Assembly (NCBI GenBank): GCA_038087015.1
Contig: JASBNA010000015.1
Coordinates: forward strand, 731,165 to 795,164
Source of the DNA: Cerrena zonata
Lineage: Eukaryota; Basidiomycota; Agaricomycetes; Polyporales; Cerrenaceae
Direction: 5' to 3'
DNA length: 64,000 nucleotides
Below are positions 40,101 through 49,783 of the stretch, piece after piece. Made by a program: the position numbers and the translations under genes. The notes beneath the pieces were generated by a model. It saw only the letters and a program-made list of their open reading frames with translations. It was not told the DNA's origin and made no database searches. Positions within the stretch are counted from its first letter, which is position 1; every line of letters starts with the position of its first letter.

Positions 40101-42417
40101 TCCTTGGATTGTAGTCAGCGGTTTGAAAACTTTCCCTTGCGAGACTTTGGAAGCTATTTCGTGGTTCATGATAACTAATTCTATTACCAAACCCACCGGT
40201 AGTTGGACTTTGAGGTACTACTTGAGAAAAATCAAAATGATCCGTGGGCTGTCTTTTCTCTTCTAACATCAAGTCTAAATCATGAAGCCAACTAACACCG
40301 CAAATACTAAATTTTCTAAAGATCATCTGATTGTCGGTCAAAGTACCCGTTTTATCACTAAATATATAACTGACTTGACCCAACTCTTCTAAAATAGTGG
40401 CCGTCTTTGCGTCTGCGGGAGTATTAGTTTCTGCATGATACATGTCGAGATCATACTGCAAAAAACACAATTGCATAACTTTGATAATCTCCATAGTAAC
40501 ATAAAGCGATAACGGAATCAAAGTATTATACATAATAATAAACCCCATTAATGAAGGAGCAATACCAACATCTTGACCCCAAAGATACCAGGCTTTTTCT
40601 TTATTTTCTTTATAATAAATTCTTTGACCCATTGTAGAAAGAGCTGATAATAATACAACCACACAAACCATAAAAATAACAATATAATTGATATTTTTTT
40701 GTAATTTAGGAGCTTTAGTTCTTGGATTTTTAATATTATTCATTCTAATTTTGGTTTCTTCACCAGTGAATACAACCAATCCCAATAATGATTTAGTATT
40801 TCTTAAAATACTACCTCTATAAATGATATTATCAGAATTCAAAGCATATTTTTCATCATTTAAAATAAAAGAGCCTTCAAAATTATATAGATCAGCATTT
40901 GGATCTTCCACTGTTGCGAAAGTTCTGATATTTTTCAACCCTGGAACTCTTTCCAAAGTTTTTGACAATTCAGGATGGGGAAATTTCAGTTTTAAATTAG
41001 TTTCACCATCCAATGCCATTGTTTCAATAAATGTTTCTTGGTTTTCATTTTCTGATCTTAGTAGAATTAAATCGGCTGGAATCCACTCATTTTCTTGAAC
41101 TTTCACTATATCCCCAACTTTAATATCTTTCCATTTAATTGAATATTCTCTTAAATTATAACGGTTTAATAAGCTTTTATTTGTATAAGATTTATTTGAT
41201 CCTTCGAGTGATGACGAAGATAATGAAAGGTTATTGCTGCTGGTATTATTCATAGGATCAAAGTTCTGTCGATGATTAGGAACAGGAATTGTTTCTGTCA
41301 TAATGGTGGAAATCGAATGAGTATCAAAAGACTGCAAACTTTCCTCTTCTTTAATGACAATTGATTTTTTATTATTTTCTTCTTTATCATGAAGATGACG
41401 CTTCCAGTCATCAAAGCCTTCTCTTGCAATTGAAATAGACATGAAGATGAGTAGCGGAATGATAGTAGTATATTGACCAGTTGTTGACCAAGTTGGAATC
41501 ATTTGCATGATTGCAACAATCATAAAATAACAATTTGCAATTTTGGAGAATTGGGCTTTCAATTGTTTTGGTAAAAAGGAGTAAACGGTATATTTTGAAG
41601 AAGTGATTAAATTATTACAATAAGGTTCACCGGAACGTTCATCAATTAATGCATCATAATAGTCGTCATAAACTTCTTCTTGAAATGTTTCATTCAAATC
41701 ATTTTTCCTAATACTAATTGGAATGATACGACCATTCAAGGTATGTTCTGGAACCTTGATTCTTAGTATTTTATTTTTCAATTTGAATAATGCAGCCAAA
41801 AATGGATTTCTAGGCGGTCTTTGTCTTCTTGTAGTCGATTTACCTAGAAACTCACTAGCACTATTATCTGAGTGAGCACTGCTTACACTCAATCGGCTTG
41901 ATGTCCTACTGATTGTGGTATGGAGTATATCAGTGAACAGACCTAATTTGCTGTTTCGATTAGTTGAATAAGGGTGGTTATTGTCATTACTCATTTGTTT
42001 TCTTTGATTTGTTAGCTCATCGGTGGCGGAATCAATGTTGATTATGGGCGGCAAGCTTAAGGCATTGGAGCTGGAGCCCATTTGATTCAATTCAATATCA
42101 TTTGACTTTGACGGTATTTGATTCCCGGCATTACTTGTACTAGCAGTGTGACCTTTCCTTGTGTTCCCATTACTGTCTGAATTGCCTGATCCGACCTGGG
42201 ATAAAACACTCTTATTGAAGAGCTGGGATCTTAAAGAAAGGCCTCTTTTCCTTCTAGTCTGTGGAGTGCTTGGTGGTTCCAAAGACGAGCTGGATTGTGC
42301 TTGGCTATTAGAGCTGCTGCCTGGATCATCTGCAGAAGAAACACCATCACCAACGGTCCCTTGAGCGCCTTGAGGGTTTTGAGAGCCTTGGCTTATAGTG
42401 GGAGGGCCCTGACTCAT
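37120..42417 (-). CDS. DNF3: P4-type phospholipid flippase DNF3
   Basis: This aminophospholipid-translocating P4-ATPase of trans-Golgi/secretory vesicles keeps membrane lipid asymmetry. The chosen ATG gives MSQGPPTISQ and 1765 aa (S. cerevisiae Dnf3 1656). The disordered Ser-rich N-terminal about 250 residues are followed by SKYTVYSFLPKQLKAQFSKI, the usual P4 start. The actuator motif is ALDGETNLK, the membrane motif PLSLYVTMEI, the phosphorylation site DKTGTLT with Asp688, the nucleotide-domain motif KGADNVI, and the hinge TGDKRETAINI and GDGANDIAMIQ. Two disordered inserts flank the nucleotide-binding domain. The frame is intact over 5.3 kb. The ITSSKYTVYSFLP and WSTTGQYTTIIP segments point to DNF3 rather than DNF1/2. 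Confidence 0.93.
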   Translation of the reverse strand: MSQGPPTISQGSQNPQGAQGTVGDGVSSADDPGSSSNSQAQSSSSLEPPSTPQTRRKRGLSLRSQLFNKSVLSQVGSGNSDSNGNTRKGHTASTSNAGNQIPSKSNDIELNQMGSSSNALSLPPIINIDSATDELTNQRKQMSNDNNHPYSTNRNSKLGLFTDILHTTISRTSSRLSVSSAHSDNSASEFLGKSTTRRQRPPRNPFLAALFKLKNKILRIKVPEHTLNGRIIPISIRKNDLNETFQEEVYDDYYDALIDERSGEPYCNNLITSSKYTVYSFLPKQLKAQFSKIANCYFMIVAIMQMIPTWSTTGQYTTIIPLLIFMSISIAREGFDDWKRHLHDKEENNKKSIVIKEEESLQSFDTHSISTIMTETIPVPNHRQNFDPMNNTSSNNLSLSSSSLEGSNKSYTNKSLLNRYNLREYSIKWKDIKVGDIVKVQENEWIPADLILLRSENENQETFIETMALDGETNLKLKFPHPELSKTLERVPGLKNIRTFATVEDPNADLYNFEGSFILNDEKYALNSDNIIYRGSILRNTKSLLGLVVFTGEETKIRMNNIKNPRTKAPKLQKNINYIVIFMVCVVVLLSALSTMGQRIYYKENKEKAWYLWGQDVGIAPSLMGFIIMYNTLIPLSLYVTMEIIKVMQLCFLQYDLDMYHAETNTPADAKTATILEELGQVSYIFSDKTGTLTDNQMIFRKFSICGVSWLHDLDLMLEEKRQPTDHFDFSQVVPQSPTTGGFGNRISYHEPRNSFQSLARESFQTADYNPRNSTTLIARESIELQPVRSELTWKSTANPHKVQDLKNSLQLLKYVQSHPQTLFSKKAKFFLLSIALCNTCIPRKNDSSLSTSSSSLSLNDQIIEESEEDITEEASDEALDYQAASPDELALVKAARDLGFVVYDRVNNTLTIKTYPQGFGKEPKFEVYELLNVIEFSSARKRMSVLVKFPDNRICLICKGADNVILEKLKNTELAQRKAREISLNSSDRKTMEADIVLNAKVCHDIESSRRSMSSLRNSLSFSNGNDDVIKRMSSIDHNLAKDEELNSIAEKARKSLHSKQVKRYSMDSAAYIPESQQNSGQTNASQYLPPDKLLVNDEFIIEKTLEHVEEFSTEGLRTLLYSFRWIDKKYYDEWSREYSDAKISFTDRAKKIEETGSKIEQNLELIGATAIEDKLQDGVSVAIEKLRRAGIKLWMLTGDKRETAINIGYSCGLIKDYSTVVILSNDEGKDRLAQVITSAGLEIKAGRVAHCVLVIDGATLGTIEDESPLLSIFIELCIQADSTICCRASPSQKANMVSRVREVKKDSVTLAIGDGANDIAMIQSADIGVGITGKEGLQAARSADYAIAQFRFLLKLLLVNGRYNYIRTSKFVLCTFYKEFLFYLTQAVYQRYTLFSGSSLYESWSLSMFNTLFTSLPVLCVGMFDMDLRPSTLLAIPELYSKGRLYQAFNLKIFISWMILAALQSVGISFIGYKIWGSSALRDNTTLPIGTLIFATLAIVINAKCVMIEMQNRQWLAFASLIISVGGYGLWNVIIMLLYRAKNAPIFYVDYGLLIWGQDPSWWAALLVLFTIPLFFDILLKVCKFTFKPSDDLLFQLFEKDLDMRRFFEQSSFKELQQGWQYPRQPSSWRIAAIKGYKFVRNKLGIIDSPVLDNVDIAPGSAVHRKRAGTDPSRGELPPSGEGQALYQGDFQKVQDGPYEILPSGKKVKIKRRDGILSKIGNTFKVGKTKDEDEDDVDAIIEARLENLRREEEEEFDNNHRAH

Positions 42418-43053
42418 GGTTTCCAACCAGCTAGATTTAACACGATGATTCACAAAAAATTGAATAAATTGGACTGTATAAGCGGAGAATGATAAAATTC
42501 TTTGAATAAATGAATAAATAAATAAATAAATAAATAGCGTTGATGATTATCCAGCTACGCAAACACCCTGTTACCCCAAATGGAAGTACCCTGGCAATAT
42601 TATTGAAAGGTGTATGATCAGAGTTCGATATCAACATGAGCGGGTAAAAGAAGAGAAAAAAACCGAACGAAAAAAAAAAAATTGGAAATCTGACGTTTTT
42701 GTTTGACTTTTTGTCTAACTTTATTCTGAGTTTAAAAATAGGTTCGCAAAACTTTCTTGCCGTGCCATTCCAAGCTGGTCACTAATCTTGGACCCGGCCA
42801 GGGGCTGGGGGCTTCTGGGAGGCTGATAGATACTGCGGGCTTACTCTGCTACAGAAGAGCTTTTCATCTACAGAAGAGCTGGGGGGCCCAAGGTCTTACT
42901 ACGAGGTACGTTAGTCTTTAGTTGATTTGGGATATTTAACTCACTGTACAAACAAATTGATCTACGATCAACGTGTAGACGTTATGAAATGGTTGGTTTA
43001 CGGGTGTTCTGTTGTGCGGGGGGACTGAGCCACTGTTATTACTGCAAAAAAGG
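42418..43053. other. Intergenic region upstream of DNF3
   Basis: This is 636 bp with no gene. An AAAT tetranucleotide run lies at about 42505-42536. From about 42780 the DNA turns GC-rich, with G runs and a direct repeat CTACAGAAGAGCT (42849-42861 and 42869-42881). It contains the DNF3 promoter and the 3' flank of the broken AIF-like gene. Confidence 0.55.
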
Positions 43054-44363
43054 TCAAGTATATATGGATAAGACCTTTTCCATACAGTAGGACTTGTATT
43101 GGTCGACGTAATAGGGCAGGTTCAAGACAACCTCGCCGTTGATCTCGGAGATCACGTCTTCGTCTCCGGCAATCACGATCATGTGGTTCTTGGATAGTAG
43201 GTCTTGGGGTAAGGATTGGACTAGCTTGTCTTCGAATAACGAAGAAATCACGTTTGTGCTGGCCAAAGTGCCCATGAAATTAGCCCACCCAGCACTCTTG
43301 ATCACCGGGAGCTCGGCCAAGTCTCCTGCGGCGTAGAAGTTGGGTAAGGTTTCGTTTGTTTGTGGATTCTTCAATTGCAAATGATCATTAACCCAAAGGT
43401 TGTTACGATGATTGACGAATTTTTTTTGCAACTCGTCCAGTAGGATTTGGGTGTTGTTTCGATGGCCTATTGCACCAGTAGTTGAATCTTGACTTGATTG
43501 TTTCTCCCGTGGTGGTGACCAAGTCTCCATTTGCCTTCTCGTGGCTAACTCGAGTATTGGTTATGACATTGACTCCTGCTTTTGTTAAAGACTGATGGAT
43601 TTGATTCTTAAACTCAATGCTGAGTGGTTCTGGTGGGTAGTTGGGGTGTGGGTGGATCAAGTTGACTGCTTTTGCCGGGAACAGTTTTTTGATATCTGCT
43701 GCTACCTCAAGACCAACAGCACCTGCTCCGATTACGCTGATGATATCATGCTTCCCGCAATGAGCCAGAAACTCTTTCATTTCCTCGATGAACTTGCGGT
43801 AGTTGTATGCTTGAGGAGTAATTGGCCATTTTCGGTCCCGGCCGGATGCTAGAATCACTTGGTCAAAATGAATAGTGGCTGTTTGGTCAGACTCATTCAA
43901 TTGATATTGTGCAGTTGTTTCATCAATTGAGGTGACTTTACCTTGGACGTAAGGTCAATTCAAATCCATTCTGCGAGTTTCCATTTTGCTGGCTGACTTG
44001 GCTGATACTTGAGTCGTCGTTACTGACTATCTTATCAAAATGAATATCTTTCAATTGATTAAACTGTATGAATTGGCTTTTGGCGAATTCTGGATCAATA
44101 ATGGATCTCGGCATTCCTATGATATTTAAAAACCCGTTCCTTGGCTCTATCAATGTAATTGATAGCTTATTATATGGCACTCCGTATAATACTTCTAATT
44201 TTTTTTTGAATTGTGGGTGTTCTGATTGTTCATGGAGTCTCTTGGTTAATTCAAGAACTGTCCGAAGTCCAGCATAAGCCCCTCCCACTACCAAAATATT
44301 GGTATTGAAAGAAACTGCTTTCTTGGTGATCTGCTCTAACGAGCTAGGAATAGTTAACTTCAT
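43054..44363 (-). pseudogene. Broken AIF-like FAD/NAD(P)H oxidoreductase
   Basis: Three frame segments together resemble an AIF/AMID-type pyridine-nucleotide oxidoreductase. Segment 1 (44363 to about 43952) has the FAD motif ILVVGGAYAGLRTVLEL. Segment 2 (about 43951 to 43468) has VILASGRDRKWP and the NAD(P) motif ISVIGAGAVGLEVA. Segment 3 (about 43467 to 43054) has HRNNTQILLDEL and the flavin-contact motif FYAAGDLAELP. Both junctions fit one extra base. Without them the coding length would be about 435 codons, normal for the family. The 3' half uses noticeably more G/C at third positions than flanking genes. It is either a recent pseudogene or affected by sequence error; its neighbour BUB1 shows the same kind of break. 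Confidence 0.78.
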
Positions 44364-44704
44364 GGCTATTTGCTATTCTATTCTTGCTAAATCTACAAGG
44401 GTTTCTTCGTCTTTTATAATGGCTGAAAAAAAAATTCCATATACAATATACGTTCGGGTGACCCGACCAAGGAGGGCTCATGCATCCGAAAATGGATCCA
44501 AGACGTTTAATCTGACTCCCGACCCATCGGAAACGTCTACCATTGGTCATCGGGATAACTTACAGGAATATTAACTAATTTTATTCTTGTATATTATTAA
44601 ATGTTTTAATGCAAGTTTTGGAGCAATTGTTTGAGAAGTTGCAACCAATTCGGTTCGCAATTTATTTAAGCGATCTGAGTAGTTTGTTATTAAGCCCATT
44701 CAAT
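44364..44704. other. Gap between broken AIF-like gene and BUB1
   Basis: Both flanking genes are on the minus strand. The plus strand has a 51-codon ATG ORF (about 44419-44574, MAEKKIPYTIYVRVTRPRRA...), which I do not recognise and do not call. On the minus strand the frame after the BUB1 stop could extend the BUB1 tail to about 44662 if one more extra base is present near 44725. Confidence 0.45.
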
Positions 44705-47456
44705 TCATCTTCGACGTTGATCACTGTACGCCTTTAAATCTCGGGTCCCACTGTTTTCCATCAACCATTTTTCAAATTCTTCCCGATGTAACCTTAATTG
44801 CTCGACTAAAGGGGGTTTCCCATACTCTTTGGTATTGCTCAGATATGGGTTGAGTAAGAAATCGAATAATGGCATCCATAATTGAGCTTGCCACCATCTC
44901 TTCAAATTCCTTAGTAAGTTATACCTACCATCTCCAACCAGCTTTACTTGAATATATTCACCAAATAAAAGTGTGTGTAGAATTCGCAGCTATACCGTAA
45001 TAATCAGCATCAAAGCTCCATGATTGCCCATTTCTCATGGCAGGACAATCTTGCTCATCAGTATTCCATTCACTTAAAAATTCTGTTCTTTGCTTTGAAT
45101 CGAGAATTGTCAAGTCTAACGCACGGCCAAAATCAATCATGGTAATTCCTTTTGACTTCCAGGCTTCATTCATTGGTGAATAATTTTCAGGTAAGTCATC
45201 TTCTGTTCGTTTAAACCTAATCATGCAGTTATCAGCCTTTAAATCACCATGAATTATTCCAATCGAATGTAAACTTTCAACTGTTTTCAAAAGTTCGATG
45301 GTGAAAAATATGACTAGAGCTTCATCCACAGTTGTGCCCTGGTTCTTATAATAATTTACAACATCTAATAATGTACCCTGATTCACATAATTCAAAATCA
45401 AGTAGCTCTCGTCCTCAAATATAGAGATAGATTCCGGAATGACGAAATGTATCGAAGCTTCAATTGATTGTTTTCTCAATCTATTATGAATTTCACTCAA
45501 AATGTAAAACTCCCAAGAAGATGCTGGAGACTCTAGTTTTAAAGCCTTGTATTCTCCTCGTTCCGTTTCTACTAGATATACTGTACCGTAACCACCTTGT
45601 CCTAATTCATAGCGAAGACAATAGTTTTCACTCCCACAATAGTTAATGATTACTTCTGGACTTCTTTTAAGTGTTTTTTTGATTGGATTGGTGAGTTGCT
45701 GAAAACTCTTCAATCTATTGGTTCTGGTACGAAGGCAATCGTATAAGTTATGGTATTCTTTTAAATTTTGATGGATACGACTTAACATTTCATTTCGGAA
45801 TAGAGGATCACTAACATTAAAAATCGTTTTTTCATTTAAATTAATTGATACACTTGATGGACGCTCGATGAAAGGTGAGCTTTTCACACTCTCGTCGTCG
45901 GAACTGTACTGATCAGTGGGAGGGGTGCTTACTTCGATATCTTTGTTAGAAACCTCTTTGGAACGCTGTGGTTCTTCTTGGTTATCTTTGAGTGGGAATC
46001 GAATAGTTTCGGTAACAAATCCATCATAATTTGTGGTGTTTTCTTGTTCAGACTTCGCATCAAACTCATCATCAGTAGTGAGATTATTTGCAGCATCATT
46101 AAACATGCTATATACTTCATTAGCTGCCATTTTAGAATACATGGTTATCGTGGGAGAATTAGGACTTTTGTCATTCTCTTTTGTCTTGAATTTGACACTT
46201 TCATTTTCATCATCTTGCAGATCATCTTTTAAAGGGATGGTGAAAGTGTCATCTTTCAATGGAATAGTATAAGTTTGATTTCTTTCCACTGGATAAGAGA
46301 AATTTTCATTGGGTATAATATTTTCATTTTTTATGTGTAGTTTGTCAAAACGACGTGACATAGCCAAAATTTCTTCAAAGCAATACTCTTCTTCTGGGGA
46401 AGGATACACAAGCTTCATGTTAAGACTAACTTTTTCTGTATTTTTACCGGGTTGGTGTATTATAGTATATGCAAGATTATCTGAATCCTCTATGATTTCA
46501 TAATTTTCTTGCGATTCTGGTTGATCTTTATAAACTTCAAATTTGGAGCTATTGGGTCTGCTACTTTCAGTCTTTTGTTTAATTATTTCGCCCTTCCATG
46601 GTTTGGGACTTAATACGTTTTCTTTGATTCTGGCCTTGATTGTTCCAAGGTCCTTCAGTCCCAGAGTATCTAAAAGTGCTTCTTTAAAACTTGGTAGTTT
46701 CTGTTCATACTCTTCATCATTAAAAACTTGTAATTTCTGTCTTTTTCTGCTACTGCTCAAACCATCATTTTCATTGCCAATGGAATCAGAATTGCTCCCC
46801 TTTTTAACGGAAAGCACATCCCTTATGGAAGATGATGTATTTGAATCAGGGGCGTTATTTCGTAGCATCATTCTTTCTTCAAACTTTTTATATGATTTTT
46901 CAAGTCTTAGAAAAGGACGAGCATTAAGCTCAATACCAATTTCATATACTTGTCTAGCGTCATTTATTTTACCTGCTGATTCTAAATACTGGGCAAATTC
47001 TTCGTAATATAATGCAAGTTGATTTCCGATTTCCTTCTTGGCCAAATATACAAATATTTCTCTTGGAGAATCGGAATAGTTACTATACTCTAGCCAAACC
47101 TTAAGGTAACGAGGATCGTTTTTATAGTATAGTACATCTCTAAAACAAGAAGTACATCTTTCAAGTAATGCAAGTAATCCACTTTCTGAGTTTGATCCTT
47201 GTGGGAAATTATCATGAGTCCATTTAATATAGTCCACGTAGACTTCTAGAGGGTCATCCAATTCTTCAACTTCCGATAACTTGGATTCGAACTGTTCTCT
47301 TTGCAATTGTTGTTGTTGTTTGAACTGAGATACCGATTTAGATGCACAATTAAAGTTGGCCGCTAGCTTTGATGCCAGTCTTCCACCCGGCATGGGAGTT
47401 ATGTTCTCTTTCTGTTGTTCAATGGATGCCATATCCACTGTCCTCGTTGCCATCAT
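44705..47456 (-). CDS. BUB1: BUB1-type checkpoint kinase with MAD3 motifs; frameshift in kinase domain
   Basis: This is a spindle-checkpoint protein. From the likely ATG (MMATRTVDMAS) the order is a KEN box (QQKENITP, 16-18), the Bub1/Mad3 TPR domain (about 45-200), a second KEN (RIKENVLSPKPW, 278-280), a Bub3-binding GLEBS motif (EEYCFEEILA, about 355-364), a third KEN (KTKEND, 426-428) and a kinase domain from about 615 (LGQGGYGTVYLV, HGDLKADN, DFGRALD). This layout equals a MADBUB gene doing both BUB1 and MAD3 work. After DADYYGIAA the frame is lost at about 44983 and stops at 44953-44958; the expected C-lobe (LLFGEY, then KRWWQAQLW, 44705-44905) continues in another frame, consistent with one extra base. 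An upstream GTG reading is ignored. Confidence 0.88.
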
Positions 47457-47571
47457 AGGACTAATTTGTATACTAAAGAGTGAAGATTGAATGTTTTGAT
47501 TATTTAGATTTGATGTAAATAATGTTGCGACACAAATAATCAAACTGAAAAATGTCGTATTTTTTTGCACA

Positions 47572-47577
47572 ACGCGT
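47572..47577. promoter_or_regulatory. MCB-type ACGCGT box upstream of BUB1
   Basis: ACGCGT lies in the divergent BUB1-GPI16 promoter, about 115 bp before the BUB1 ATG and 90 bp before GPI16. Cell-cycle control of BUB1 is the more natural reading. This is inferred from the motif only. Confidence 0.4.
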
Positions 47578-47666
47578 TGAAAAATGAAGCAGACATGGTG
47601 TTGATTTGAATATAAGACATATTCAAATTAGAAGGCAGATATCAATAACGATTAGATAGTGGCAGG

Positions 47667-49472
47667 ATGGTAGCAGCAAGCATACTACTGCTTTTCATTT
47701 GGAGTGTTCTTGTGGTGGCAAGCAAGCCGTTTCAAGAATCGTTACATTTAAAACCATTACCTAAAAATGGTTTGTTGGCATCATTTCAATTTGAAGTTGA
47801 ATCATTACCAGGAAGACTTGATTACTTTAATGATAGCGCCAAAGATGAATCACAGTTACAATTCAAATCGAGTCATTATACATATTTCCCAAGAACATTG
47901 GGACCTATCATAGAGTCTACAAATACTAGACAATTACATTTACGATTCACTCAAGGATGGTGGGATTCTAAATCATGGGGCAGTCTTCCTTTGGATGGGT
48001 TTAAAAGCGGAGGTACTGGAGTGGAAATGTGGACGGTGATCGAAGCTCCTGATTTGGAGTCAGCTAAAAAAAATTGGTTTAAATTAGCAGAGTCATTATC
48101 AGGATTTTTTTGTGCATCATTAAATTTCATTGATGATTCAATTACCACATTACCGAAATTCAATACAGAATCAAGAGAAGAAAATTATGTTGCAGATCCA
48201 AGTAATCAATTATTTTTATTAAGAGCTGCATTACCAAGTGAGCCAATTTGCACTGAAAATTTGACTCCTTTTCTTAAATTAATTCCCACCAGAGGTAAAG
48301 CAGGGATTTCTAGTTTATTGGATGGACATAAGGTTTTCGATTCTTTATGGCATTCCATGTCAATTGATGTCAAATCAGAATGTTTTGGAAATGAGTGTAA
48401 ATTCAAAATGAATCAAAGTATAAATTCTGTTATTGATATTACCAGATCTCTCCGTAGATCCAAAGAAGGTGGGATTCCTAAACCAACTCGTGGAGAAGAT
48501 TTACGTTGTGATTTGGAAAAAGAACATGATATCTGGAAATGTTTCCCTCTTCCTGATCCAACTGATCTTTCATGGAATTTAGAACTTATTTATGGTAAAA
48601 AAATCAAGGGCCCTGCATTTAAAGATGATCCTAATTCCTCAATAGTTTATATTGATGTTGAGCCTAAGCATTGGAATGTCAATGTTGAAAAAAGTGAAGG
48701 AGATTCTTTTGAATCACTTGTTTTAAATGATGGTTCTAAATCACGTATTCAATATAACATTGAAGACGATTCATTTGATTATGATTTTTCATTTGAGACC
48801 GAGAACAGTACCGTCACTTTACCGGTTGATTCACCACCATTACACGTTTCTAGGTCATTGACTGGTTATTCACAAGATCAAGGTGGGGTTCGTGTTTCTT
48901 TTAGAAATCCATTCCCGGATAAACCAGTTCAATTTGTTTATTTCGAAAGTTTACCTTGGTTTATTAGATTATATTTACATACCTTAACTTTGGAAGGAGA
49001 TGGTTTCATTAAACAAAAATATTATAAACCGGCCATTGACCGGGTTAGACCTTCACATTTAGAATTTTTGATTGAAATACCGGCAGGAGGATCATTAGCT
49101 ATGACTTTCCAATTTGATAAATCTTTATTATTATATGCTGAGTATCCTCCTGATGCAAATCATGGCTTCACTATTGAACCTGCAGTTATTTCAATTTTAA
49201 ACGACGAATCGGAAACGGTATACCAATTAAGAACTACCAGTTTACTTCTCAGTCTTCCGACCCCAGATTTCTCGATGCCTTATAATGTCATCATATTAAC
49301 TTGTACAGTGATGTCATTAGCGTTTGGTTCGGTATTCAATTTGTTAACTAAGAAAGTTATAACTGAAGAAGAATTAGAAAAAATCACTGAAGCCAGTAAG
49401 TTGGCTCAATTGAAGCAACGAGTAAAGGAAAAAGTTTCTTTACTCAAGTCTATGTTTAAGCCTGCAAACTAG
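47667..49472 (+). CDS. GPI16: GPI transamidase subunit GPI16 (PIG-T)
   Basis: This subunit of the ER GPI transamidase attaches GPI anchors to proteins; it is disulfide-linked to the catalytic Gpi8. A signal peptide covers residues 1-19 (ILLLFIWSVLVVASK). The luminal domain contains the family block HLRFTQGWWDSKSWG (about 91-105), TGVEMWTVIEA and FCASLNFID. One membrane segment lies near the C-terminus (about 551-573, VIILTCTVMSLAFGSVFNLL), followed by a Lys-rich cytosolic tail. Length of 601 aa fits S. cerevisiae Gpi16 (610 aa). It is divergent from BUB1 over about 210 bp. GPI10 of the same pathway is elsewhere in this window but unlinked in transcription. Confidence 0.95.
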   Translation: MVAASILLLFIWSVLVVASKPFQESLHLKPLPKNGLLASFQFEVESLPGRLDYFNDSAKDESQLQFKSSHYTYFPRTLGPIIESTNTRQLHLRFTQGWWDSKSWGSLPLDGFKSGGTGVEMWTVIEAPDLESAKKNWFKLAESLSGFFCASLNFIDDSITTLPKFNTESREENYVADPSNQLFLLRAALPSEPICTENLTPFLKLIPTRGKAGISSLLDGHKVFDSLWHSMSIDVKSECFGNECKFKMNQSINSVIDITRSLRRSKEGGIPKPTRGEDLRCDLEKEHDIWKCFPLPDPTDLSWNLELIYGKKIKGPAFKDDPNSSIVYIDVEPKHWNVNVEKSEGDSFESLVLNDGSKSRIQYNIEDDSFDYDFSFETENSTVTLPVDSPPLHVSRSLTGYSQDQGGVRVSFRNPFPDKPVQFVYFESLPWFIRLYLHTLTLEGDGFIKQKYYKPAIDRVRPSHLEFLIEIPAGGSLAMTFQFDKSLLLYAEYPPDANHGFTIEPAVISILNDESETVYQLRTTSLLLSLPTPDFSMPYNVIILTCTVMSLAFGSVFNLLTKKVITEEELEKITEASKLAQLKQRVKEKVSLLKSMFKPAN

Positions 49473-49519
49473 TTGCCAAATATTACAATTAATAAAACTT
49501 CTATGTAAAACCTCTAATA

Positions 49520-49783
49520 ATATACTATTATTCTATACTACTATTCTATACTACTATTCTATACTACTATTCTATACTACTATACTACTATTCTATACTA
49601 CTATACTACTATCCTATACTACTATACTACTATTCTATACTACTATACTACTATACTACTATTCTATACTACTATACTACTATTCTATACTACTATTCTA
49701 TACTACTATACTACTATTCTATACTACTATTCTATACTACTATACTACTATTCTATACTACTATTCTATACTACTATTCTATT
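49520..49783. repeat. Minisatellite of 13-bp and 8-bp units
   Basis: About 260 bp are built from CTATACTACTATT (13 bp) and CTATACTA (8 bp) units in irregular order, with very little divergence (one TATCC variant near 49612). The plus strand contains no TAA, TAG or TGA in any frame, so the array is open in all three frames, while the minus strand is rich in TAG. It lies between the GPI16 stop and the next gene. Confidence 0.95.

Noticed and set aside
44419..44574. 51-codon plus-strand ORF (MAEKKIPYTIY...)
   Set aside because: No family recognised, no promoter signal, overlaps the upstream region of the AIF-like gene; chance cannot be excluded.
49520..49783. Minisatellite as a protein-coding exon (Leu-Phe-Tyr-Thr repeats)
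   Set aside because: Open frames follow trivially from a unit lacking stop triplets; there is no ATG and no donor splice site that would place it in an mRNA frame.
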